Assembly: GCA_963922875.1 (NCBI GenBank) | Contig: CAWUJH010000004.1 | Location: forward strand, 186,001-250,000 | Origin: Ketobacter sp963922875 | GTDB lineage: Bacteria; Pseudomonadota; Gammaproteobacteria; Pseudomonadales; Ketobacteraceae | Reading direction: 5' to 3' | Length of the DNA: 64,000 bases | In this document: piece by piece, positions 38,191 to 50,100 of the stretch | Layout of the letters: every line of letters starts with the position of its first letter | Numbering within the stretch: the first letter of the stretch is position 1 | Notes under the pieces: generated by a model | The model's input: the letters and a program-made list of their open reading frames with translations, nothing else | Databases searched by the model: none | What the model was told of the DNA's origin: nothing | Made by a program: the position numbers and the translations under genes

Positions 38191-41100
38191 ATGAGTATGG
38201 AATCAACAGTCCTCGGTATTTATGCGCGATTTTCCCAACCTACTTCTCAAGAGGCGTTTTGGAGAGTTCTTATAGAAGGGGGATCTTGCGCGCTTGGTAT
38301 GAGCGAGGCAAGAATGGCACTTCAATCGAGCCTGCCTTCGCCTAATTGGGGGGCGCCACCGCCGGGCATGTTTTTCGAGGACGTTGATGCCTTTGATCGT
38401 CAACTCTTTTCGATGGCACCTGCGTCACTAGTATTTGCGGACCCAAGACAGCGTATGTTGCTGGAGGCCGTCTATCGGGCGATCGAGGATGCTGGTATTT
38501 CTCCAGAGCAGCTTAGTGGCAAATCTGTTGGTGTTTTTGTCGCGCATGATGGCTGGTATCTTGGTCAGTATGCCAAAGGCATGGTTGTAGACCGGGATAG
38601 CCAGGAATTCTTTGTGCCGGGAAATGATCCCTGTTTTCTAGCCAACAGGATATCGTCAACATTTAATTTTACCGGCCCCTCAATAGCACTTGATACGACC
38701 TGCTCCGGTGCACTAGTGGCGCTGCATCATGCTCAACAGACGTTGCTGGAGGGTGATTGTGACTTTGCGGTCGTTGCTGCAGTGACGCTCTTCCTGCAAC
38801 CCTGGGGAGATGGTAGTCACACGGCTACCCCCTTTGAAAGTAACGACAAACAGATGAAAAGTTTTCAACAGTCTGCTGATGGCTATATTACATCGGAGGG
38901 TTGTGGGGCATTGTTGCTTAAGTCGCCGCATATCCAGGCAGGTTGTCATACCAGCCCCTATGCCAACATTCTAGCCACAGCTTATAACTCTGGAGGGAAA
39001 ACGGCATCTTTTGCTAAGCCAAATGAAGCGCAGCAGATAGAACTTTTTCGGCGGGTTTTAGCTAAGGCCAGTATTGAAGCCAATGATGTTAGCTATGTTG
39101 AAGCTCATGGGGTTTCCACTGCAATTGGTGATGCGATAGAGGGCAATGCTATTGTTCAGACCTTTTCGAGTAATGATCGAAGCATGCCGTTGTGGGTTAG
39201 TTGCCTCAAGCCTAATCTTGGTCACACGCATGCCGCTTCCGGCATTTATGGTCTACTTAAGGTTTTTCTCTCAATCAGGAACCGGGAATTGGCGCCGATA
39301 CGTGGTTTCTCTCCAACGCAGATAAATCTAGAGATTGTACAGTCGGTTGCCGTTCAGTTTGTTGCTGAGTTGCAGCCATGGCAACAAGATGGCCGACGTA
39401 TTGCTATGATCAGTGGCTACGGTTTGTCCAATGTCAATGCAGCAGTGCTGGTAGCTGAATATAAAGGAGAGAGTGCTCGTCAAATCAGTGATTGTATACG
39501 AGAAAAAGAGACAACTTTCCCTTTTTGTTTGTCAGCAACGGGGTTGGGCCAGCTAAAATGTTATGCTGAAAACCTGTTGCAATATGTTCGTACTCAAACA
39601 TCGCAGAATCTAAGTGAGCAACGGCACTGCTTTAAAGAATTCGCATACTCCCTTCTGATTTCTCGACCTTCGATGGCGGTGCGGTTTGTAGCAACTGCTA
39701 CATCTTGGCAGACTGCAGAAGCGTTGCTTATTAAATTCACCAACGATGACGTAGTACTAGAAGATGGACACTGTCAAAAGGATGAATACCAAATTGTCGA
39801 TACCAAAAAACACCGCAAAGAACAGTGTGGCGTTGAAAAACTTTCACATGTACCGCCGAGAGGCAGTGAGAGTACCAATGAATTGATACAAAGTTGGCTC
39901 TATGGCAACTTTGTTGATTGGCGGGACCACTTTGAGGTCAATGAGGCTATTGTATGTCGTATTCCAGAATATCCGTTTGCCAGGAAAAAGTACTGGATAC
40001 CCGAGAAGTTCTCCTCCCTCGATAAAAATACCGTAAAGCATGCTGGGTATTTGTCTGGAAAATATGTGCGCCTGTTAGATGGCAGTGAGTTTTATCTACG
40101 GGAACATGTGATTCAGGGACAATGCATTCTACCGGCAGTCGTTTACTTGGATATGCTAATAGCTGCCGTGGAATTGCCAAACGAAGATCAGGTAGTTGAA
40201 ATCTCCGGCATGGTGTGGGAAAGACCGCTGGTGGTGGAGAAGGAAACAAAACAGGTCTCTTTGCAGCTTGGCTCAAAACAGGATTCTACCTTTGGATTCA
40301 AAATACTTTCAGAGTCAGGAGGTATGGAAGGTGTCGAGACGCTGCATGGTTCTGGTAGCTACCGTTATCTGACAAGGCCTGCAATGGAATCAAAGGATCT
40401 TGAGGTGATTAAGGCCAGTTTCGCAACAGGCAGCATAAGCAAAAGCGAAATCTACGATATCCCCGGCTACCTGCGTCTTTATCTTGGGCCGAGCATTCAG
40501 GGTATTGAAAATGTGCTTGTTGGTGAACAGCAGATACTGGCAGAAATAAAGCTTCCTGAATGCGTATCAGAAGAATCCTATGTATTACATCCTTCGATAA
40601 TGGACCCGATTTTACAGGTGGCTTATCTTGGCCTGAGTATGCGCCTGTCTCCGGGGATTCCACTAACCATTCCCTTTTACCTTGATGAGTGCAGGGTATT
40701 TACTGCTACCACTAAACATATGTGGGCCTGGATTCGCTATGCTCCCGGCAGCAGCCCCAGAGATCGGGTGGAAAAACTGGATGTTGATCTCCTAGATCAA
40801 AAAGGCAGTATTTGTCTGACTATGCGAGGGTTTTCATTTCGCAAGCTAGATGCGCTGGGCAAGTTCCAAGACGACACAAATACTGCTGTTGATCAGGCCG
40901 GTGCAAAACCTGGAATCATTTGGGGGGATGGCGATGGCGATGTTGAAGCGTTTGTTCGTCGATGCATGGCAAAACATTCGTCGTTGGACGTCGAGGATAT
41001 TCTCAGGCATGACAGTTTTGATCAGATGGGGTTGGACTCGATACTGGTTATACGCATAACTGAGGAGCTGGCAAGCTTTTTTCCACGCCTGCCAAAAACT

Positions 41101-44100
41101 GTATTTTTTGAGAATCAAACGGTGTCTGAGCTCAGTGCTTATCTGACGAATAACTACCCTGAAGACATCGCCAATCATTTTGGAAAACCCGTTCATCAGC
41201 TTGCGAGTCGGCCTGTCGTACGATTCACAAAACCTGCTAATCCATATGGTGGAGAAATTGCGGTTGTAGGTCTAGCAGGCCGCTATCCTCACGCCGATAC
41301 CATTGATGAGTTCTGGGCACTGCTGAAAAACGGCGTGGATGCGATTGAAGAAGTACCAGATAGTCGATGGGACTGGCAGACCTACTATTCCGAAAACCGT
41401 ACGGAACCTGGCAAACATTTTAGTAAATGGGGCGGATTTCTAAACGATGTAGATAAGTTTGATCCTATGTTCTTTAATATTGCCCCCAAAGAAGCTGTTT
41501 TTATCGATCCCCAGGAACGTTTATTCCTGGAGCAGGCCTGGGCGGCACTTGAGGACGCAGGGTATTCGAGGGCGCTTTTGCAGAAGCAATATGCTGCGAA
41601 GACAGGGGTCTATGCTGGTGTCATGTATGGCGAGTATCAGCTGATGGCAGCGGATATTAATGCTCGGTCAGACAGCCCGCTGGGTTTTGCTTCAACACTA
41701 GGTAGCATTGCTAATCGTGTTTCCTATGTGATGGGTTTTCATGGGCCCAGTATCACCATCGACACCCAGTGTTCAAGCAGCCTGACTGCGCTGCATCTGG
41801 CTCGCAAGGATTTGCTTTACGGCGATACCGATATGGCGCTTGCTGGTGGTGTCAACCTGACCATCCATCCGAATAAGTATCTGGAATTAAGCCGTCGCCA
41901 GTTTGTCTCTTCCAAAGGTCGCTGCGAAAGTTTTGGAGAAGGCGGCGATGGCTACGTGCCTTCAGAAGGGGTGGGTGTTGCGGTGTTAAAGCGCCTTGCC
42001 GATGCAGAGGCAGATGGCGACCACATCTATGGCTTAATTCTGGGTTCAGCCCTAAACCATGGGGGCAGAACCAGTGGGTTCACTGTGCCGAATCCAAAGG
42101 CGCAAACCCAGCTTATTCAGACTGCACTAAACTCTGCTGGCCTGACTTCCGATCATATTAGCTATGTCGAAGCGCATGGTACCGGAACAGTGCTGGGAGA
42201 CCCGATTGAAGTATCCGCACTTTCACAGGCATTCCAGGATGTCTCGGATTCCCGTGACAATGATTGCCTGATAGGCTCAGTCAAGTCCAATATCGGTCAT
42301 TGTGAATCGGCTGCAGGTATTGCGGGATTGACGAAAGTGCTGTTGCAAATGAAGCATCGTTGGATTGTCCCTTCGCTACACTCTCAAACCCTAAATCCCA
42401 ATATCGATTTTACGCAGACCCAGTTTACTGTCAATCAGCAGGGTACTTTCTGGGAGGCCAGCAATAGTAGGCATCAGGATGCAGATAGGTTGGTTTCTGA
42501 ACGTATCGCTGGATTGTCTTCGTTTGGCGCAGGTGGAGCTAATGCGCATCTGGTCTTGGGTGACTATCGTCCTGTGGATTGCACCAATAGCGAATGTCAT
42601 CAGCTCTATTACCCGATCTCTGCAGCTTCTTCGGAAGCATTGATTAAACTGGCCGAAAACCTTGCCAGCTTTGTTGAACAGTCAGACCTAGCAAGTGCCG
42701 ACGAAGAAAAAGAATTTCTATGGCGTTTGTCATGTACGCTGCATTTGGGGAGGGAAGCGCTGACAAAGCGTGCGGTGATTGTTGCCACGTCAAAGGCCGA
42801 GCTGGAACAAAGGCTCCGCACACTGCTTGCTGACGATATAGCAGATAAGCAACAAGTGATTTTGGTGAAAAACACCTCAGATTCCAATCTTCATGGGTTG
42901 GTGGATAACAAGAACGATGTCGATCATCTTGTTAAGCATTGGATCGCAACGCAGCGTTGGACAGATATATTTAAACTCTGGTGTGAAGGCGCCGGTATTA
43001 ACTTAGTCGATGTTTGGCATGATCGGCCGGTGAAGCGGATGTCGTTTCCTACCTATCCGTTTGCCCGCGAGCGATATTGGATTAGTGATAGCCTGGAACA
43101 CAAGCCGCTAAGAAAAGCAAAGCTGGTTCAATTGCATCCGCTTATACATGAAAACTGTTCCAACCTTATGGTCCACCGCTATCGCTCACACTTTAGTAAT
43201 TCAGAAAAGTTTCTTGCAGAGCATATCATCCAGGGGCAGGCGGTCTTGCCTGGTGCAGTTGTGATAAATATGTTTCTAGTTGCTGCCGGGTTTGCAACAG
43301 GTTCTGAATCCTTGCAATATACTCATTTCACGCTTTTTGATCTGCGTTGGTTAAGACCGGCCTACGTACCTGATGCCGGGTTGACGCTAGAGCTGGATGT
43401 GCAGCTAGAAAGTGTTGACGATGTCATGGAGCACGAGCTTGCCAAGCTTCATATGATGCTGTATCGCGTGGTAGACGATATACGGGAAAAAGTCGCAGAA
43501 ACCGGTCTCAGAGTGTTGCATCAGCGAATTGTAGAAAATCACGATAGTGAGCAAGGAGATACATCGCTGTGTGCCGAGCCGCTAGCACGTGTGTCTGGTC
43601 AGGAGATAAATTCCGCCTTGCAGGCTTGCGGTATGAAGTTGGGCAAGACATTTCAAAATATAGACTATGTATCTTTGTTAGAAGCGTCGTGTACGCTGAA
43701 GTTTGTTGCTGAGGGAGTTCCGCTAAGTACTTGCCACGATGGCTCGTTCCCTGACCTGGCTGTTGACGCTGCTTTTCAGGCAACCATTTGTGCTAGCAGC
43801 CAGGGTGAAAAACTTCAGCTTGATTCATTGTCGTTACCAGCACAGGTGCAGGAAATTCAGATTTTTTCGAAAACACTAGCGTTTTCCCACTGCAAAATCG
43901 TGGCAACAGCATTAGGTGAGCAGATAGCTGAACCCACATTGCAAGAAAGAGACCTAGATGCTAAGCGCTATGATATCTTCTGCTATTCACATTCCGGCGA
44001 GCTTCTGATGAAGCTCATCGGGTTCGTGCGTCGTAGCCAGAAAGCTATCAGTGCGGATGCAGACGCTCTTACCACTATCTATGCAAAGAGGTTTTGGCAA

Positions 44101-47100
44101 CCCGTACCTGAGCAGAAATCACAAGATGGCCGTTCAGCGAAAGCCGCAAAGGTATTCTCTTTTCCTGGCATTGAGACAGGTATTGGGGAGAAACTTGCTA
44201 TTGCCGAGATCGAGGTGCCTGAAACCTCAAGGCTTTCAGGCGCGAGCCTAGACCAATCATTGGTGCAGGCGTTTAAAGCCATTCAGGACAAAGTAAGCAG
44301 GATCCTAGAGGAGGCTCAAGCGGATACCGACAAAGTATCTCGCGTACTTCAGTTAGTCGTACCCCAAGAGCTAGAAAATTCATTTCTGTTATCGCTGATT
44401 GGCCTATGTAAAAGTTTTAATAAAGAACAAAACTACGTTATCACACAAATTTTGGCCGTTACGCCGTTGGAATCAGTTGCTCAGATTTCTGCAAGCTTGG
44501 CGACAATGGCGCTACATGGCAGCGCTTCCATTTATCAACGTTTGGATCAGGTACTTAATGTTCAACGCCTCGGACTTAGAGACGATGCCGAGTCAGATGT
44601 TGAGACAAGCGTTGAAGATATGGCAAGGGATGCTGGCGTGTATATTCTGGCTGGCGGTGCTGGAGGCTTTGGTCAGCAGCTAGTGAAAACATGGCTTGAG
44701 CGAACTGAACAGGCTCAGTTTGTTCTGTTTGGGAGAAGCACTGCTGCGGAATGTCTATCGCGCCTAACCAGTAGCAGATTGCATTATCGAACTGTTGATA
44801 TTACGCAGCTGGAAGAACTAGAGCTTGCGCTAAGCCAAATACGTTGTGACATCGGCCCTATCTTTGGCGTGATTCATTTGGCAGGCTGTACGCGCGATTC
44901 ACTGTTTGTTAATAAGTCCATGGCTGATCTGCAGGCTGTTATGCAACCGAAAGTTAATGGTACGGTTAATCTGGATCTTGCCACACAGGCAGACATGCTT
45001 GACTTTTTTGTCAGTTTTTCATCCGTTGCTGCTGTGCTGGGCAATCCGGGGCAATCTGACTATGCTACTGCCAATGCTTTCTTGCTGCACTATATGGCAT
45101 ATAGAGAAACACTGCGGGCTGAGGGGCAGCGCCAAGGTATATCAACGAGCATATGCTGGCCGCTATTAGAGGTTGACGGCATGGGGGTCTCTGCTCAGCA
45201 ACTAACTTTTTTGCAAAATAAAATCGGTATGTGGCCAATGCCAGTTGAAGTTGCCATTGATAATTTCTTCCGTCATTTGGCTGGGCGAGAGAACGAGCTA
45301 ATTCTTGCCTATGGCAGGATGGAAAAATTGCAGGCATGGCTTGAAGAATCGGGTAGTAACAAAAAAAACGTAGAGCCCTCAGATTTGGATAGGCAAGTGG
45401 CACTATCTGCGGTAAATCAGCTCTTGATAAATACTTTAGCCACTGTGCTCGAGATCCCCGAAAAACGTATCTTGCCAGATATGTCCACTGAGAAACTCGG
45501 TATCGACTCAGTATCTGTCACCGCGATCAGTACTTACCTTAATCAACACTGTGTGCCAGTTGCGCCAGCAGATTTTTATGAATTTCCCAGTATCAATGCG
45601 CTGGCGCAGAGTATTGTAGAACGCTTTCCCTCTGAGGTATCTACTCTGATAGCCGAGAACAAATCAGGCCAATCAGAAGCGGTCGATCAAGTTAGCGATA
45701 ATGATGAGAACGATTTGCAGCACAACACCGACGACAGCGAGGCTGGGCATTCGCTTGGTTGGTTTAAACAATCTCTATCATCGCAACGATCAAGCAGCGG
45801 TTCCGGACAGCGCCAGTCCAAGGCATTGGATATAGCTATCGTGGGTATCAGTGCAGAATTTGCTGGTGCTCAAAACCTACAGGAATACTGGGCAATGCTG
45901 CGATCAGGCACAGATGCAACCTCTCTACCCAGCGAACGGCGGCTTGCACTCTGGCAGCAGCAGGAACACCCTTGCTCGGCAGTTTTAGGGGGCTATCTTG
46001 ACGGGATTGAATATTTTGACAACGCCTTCTTTGGTATTGATGCTGAAGAAGCCAGAAAAATGGACCCACAAGAAAGGAAGATCCTTGAACATGTCTGGAT
46101 GGCCATCGAGGATGCTGGATACGCGCCAGACAGTCTTCAAGCAGTTGAGAGCAAGGTGTCGGTATTTGTTGGTGCAATGTATGGCCAGTACCAGCTATAT
46201 GGGGTAAACAGCGACCAAGGATTCGCAAGCAGCCAAGCCAGTATCGCCAACCGTGTCTCATATAGTTTCGACTTTAAAGGTTCCAGCATGGTTGTTGATT
46301 CGATGTGTTCATCCAGCGGTTCTGCCTTGGAATTGGCCTGCCGAGCACTCCGATCCGGGCAGACAGATGTAGCTGTTGTTGGCGGTGTCAATATTGCGTC
46401 ACACCCAAATAAATTTACGATGTTACAGCAATATGGCTTGCTTGCTAGCACAGGTAAGTCGCAGAGCCTTGGTTCCGGCAGTAGTGGCTATGTGCCAGGT
46501 GAGGGCGTTGGTGTACTGATCCTGAAGCGGTTGGAACAGGCTAAGGGCGACCATGATAATATTCAAGCCGTAATTCTTGGATCTTCGATTGCTCATACCG
46601 GAAAAAGCAATGGCTATCGCGCGCCGAACCCCAAGTCGGAAGCGGAGGTCATAGTAAGTGCATTGCGTGAAGCTCAGCTCCAGGCTGATGATGTCGCATA
46701 TATTGAAGCACATAGTACTGGAACAGCCTTGGGCGATCGCATTGAATTGTCGGCATTGTCCCGGGTATTTAGCAGCGACACATGCCGACAGCAAGCGCTA
46801 TTGATCGGCTCGGCCAAGGCGAATATTGGTCATTGTGAATCCACCGCATCTATAGCGGCAATAGCCAAGGTACTATTGCAGTATCGATATAATACAGTGC
46901 CGCCGCAGCCCTATTTCGATCGGCAGCTGTTATCCCAGTACGATTTTGAAGTGCCTAGGACAGCATGTGCCTGGCCTTTGGTTTCAGGCAGGGCCCGTGT
47001 CGCCGGCATATCGTCGTTTGGTGCTGGCGGGACGAATCATCATGTGGTGCTCAGGGACTATCAGCCGGCACGGCAGTGTAACGATGTATCGACAACGCAA

Positions 47101-50100
47101 TCTTATTTTATCCCTCTGTCAGCGATGAGCTGGGAGCAGTTACACTTGCTTGTGGCTAATCTCGTTGATTATTTACAAGACTGTGAGCAAACCGAAAGCT
47201 ACCCCTCGCTAGAGGATATTGCCTTCACACTTTGGCAAGGCAGAGTGGGGTTGGCCTGTCGCTGTGTCATAGCGGCAAGCAGTATGTCTGAGTTGCAGCG
47301 ACGGCTGGACGATATTCGGTGTAATCCAGGCGGTGTACATCAGGCTACGCTATATGGACAGCCTATTAGCGGACAGGAAACCCTAGTTGAATTGGTGGAG
47401 GGCTGGCTAAAGGGGGCAGCACTCAGCTGGCAGGAGCTGTATGATGAACAGCCATACCGCGTCAGTTTGCCAACCTATCCTTTTTCTAAGTCCGAACATT
47501 GGTGGGACCGGTTAGATCCGCAGCAATTGATCAGTGAAAAAAAACAGACTTTGATAGCAGCTTGGGAGCCTTGTTCCGAGGTTATTGGGCAGTCAGCGCT
47601 GGAGGCCAATGATCGAATAACCTCGACTTTTATTTCCTGTATTGCCATTGTTAGTCAGGATATTGCGCTAGATCAGCTGAGTATTTCCAGCAGAATTTCT
47701 GAACTGGCACTGGACTCGTTGCAGATAGTGCGTTTGGCAGAAGTATGGCAACTGCGCACCGGAACAACGCTGGAACGTGAGTGGTTCTTTGAAGCTAGAA
47801 CCGTTCAGAACTTGATAATGGTGATTAAAGAGCATGTGGATGAGGCCAGTTTTGTCGACTCATTGCCAGAACTACAAAGCGTTTCGACAGACCCTGTCAG
47901 CAGCACATTGTCCAGTTTACAGGAGGCTTTTGTTGTTGGGCGCAACATCCGTAGTTTTGGGCATCAAGTTAGCAGTAGTATCTATGTGGAAATTGATATG
48001 GGGGCAGAGCCTCTCGACATTTCGCGACTATGCGCCTCATGGGATCAGCTTGCCAAACGACACACTCTATTGCGCTCGAAGATCTCTGCAAGCTATCAAT
48101 TGGAAACGGTTGATGAAGCGGCAGTGAATATTCGTGTTGTCGATGCTGATATGGGAGAGCGTAGCCGCGTCCGAGTGGCAATGAAGAAAGCCATGCTGGA
48201 CGCATTTTCCTGGCCACCGTATCAAATCGTGGTGTCTCAGACGGCCGAGTCGCAGCTTATCCACCTGTTAATCGATGAGGTTTTTGCGGATGCGTTAAGT
48301 GTGCTTACCGTGGTGAGAGAGTGGAATACGCTTTACTCTGAGCCGGAAGCGGCGCTGCCGCCGCTGGCATGCTCGTATTACCAGTATAAATGCCTACTAG
48401 ATGATCTGGAGCACCAGGCTGCTTTTCAACAGAGCAAGCAATACTGGGTTAATAAACTCAGTGACATGCCGGCAGGACCTAAACTCAATCACAGTCAGGA
48501 CAAGCTATCTGATACTCCCGTGCATTGCCTGACACGTGCGGTCGACCTACATCTCTGGCGAAAGTTAAAGCAGCTTGCTGAGAGGTATGATGTTTATCCT
48601 AGCACTTTGTTGTTACAGGTATTTGGTCAGGTCATTTGCGAGGCCAGCGGGCAGGCGGCGGTTAGTCTGCGTCTAACTAATTTGAATCGTCTCGCGGTTC
48701 ATCCAGATATCATGAATGTTGTTGGTATGTTTGCCAGCAGTAGCGTATTTGTCGCTAAACCATCTGATGACCTAGTAGGCGACCTGCACAACGCACAAGC
48801 CCAACTTGATTTGGATTCCAAACACTCTCTATGTGATTCTGTTGTCGCGATGCGGGCACTGAGAGCTCAGTCAAACCCTAGTGGCAGCTTGGTTTTGCCG
48901 GTTGTATTTACCAGTATGTTGAGCCCGGTTTTTCAATCGGCAGTGGCATGCCCCAGCTGGCAGCTGACGGACACTCATAATACAACTCCGCAGGTTTGTC
49001 TGGATTTTCATGTCGCTGAAATACGTGGTGGTTTGGAGTTGCGTTGGTACGTTAGTGACAGTCTGGTGCAAAGTGGACAGGCTGAGACACTTATGAAGGC
49101 TTATGTCAACTCGTTGAGTGCGTTGACGCAGCCGTTTGAGTCCAGAGTGAGTGATGTTGATACAGTTGTTCAGGCCGTAGCGCCAGACAGCAGTTATCCA
49201 CTGACAGACTTGCAAACATCTTATGCCATCGCAAAATCAGGCTTGTTAGGCAAACCGATATCAAGTCATGTACTGTTTGAGATCACTTTTTGTGATCTGG
49301 ACACGCGTCAGTTTGAGAACGCTCTGACTGAGCTGGCGAAAAACCACGATATTTTGTTTGCGAAGTTTAGTAGGGATGGTCGGCAATCTCAGGGTGAAGC
49401 GAAGCCGTTAGGTTTTTCCAGTCAGGTAGTTGCTGACAGTATGTTGGCATATGATGAACTACGAGCAGACTTGAGTATTCGCCTGCATAATGAAGTGATT
49501 GCACTGGGAGCATCAAGCTATGTTGAGGCGCATTTGATACGATTTAGGAACAAGTCTTCAGTATGGTTAAAAATTGACTTTTTGGTGGCTGATGGCAGAA
49601 GTATTAACAACTTTGTCGCGGAATTACTGTGTAGATATCTGGGCATACATCCAGTGCTTAGACCATCAGCGAATAGTTATTGGCATTATCTAGCGCGCAA
49701 AAACGCTTTGCCTGAATCACCGATTACCGTGGTATCACGGACGTACTGGAAGCAGAAGTTTCAGTCCATTTCCAATGGGCCAGTCGATATTGAAGAAAAC
49801 CATGAATTGCTATCAAGTAGCCACCCGATGTCGACTCGAATAAGCTGTCTCCAGGAATTGGAGCAGGTAGCCCAGGCATTGGATGTCAAGCTGGATGCAT
49901 TGTTGCTATTTGCATATGGATTATCATTAAGAAGCTTGTCACAGTCGGAGTCGTTTTCCTTGGTCGTGCCGTGCTGGGACCGCTTGCCTCTTGTTGAAAA
50001 AATTGATGCAGTGATTGGCGACTTCACACGTCTAGCCTGGGTGGACTTTAACTGCCTGAACGGCAATATGTTTGAAGAGATTCGTGCACTTGATGCATGT

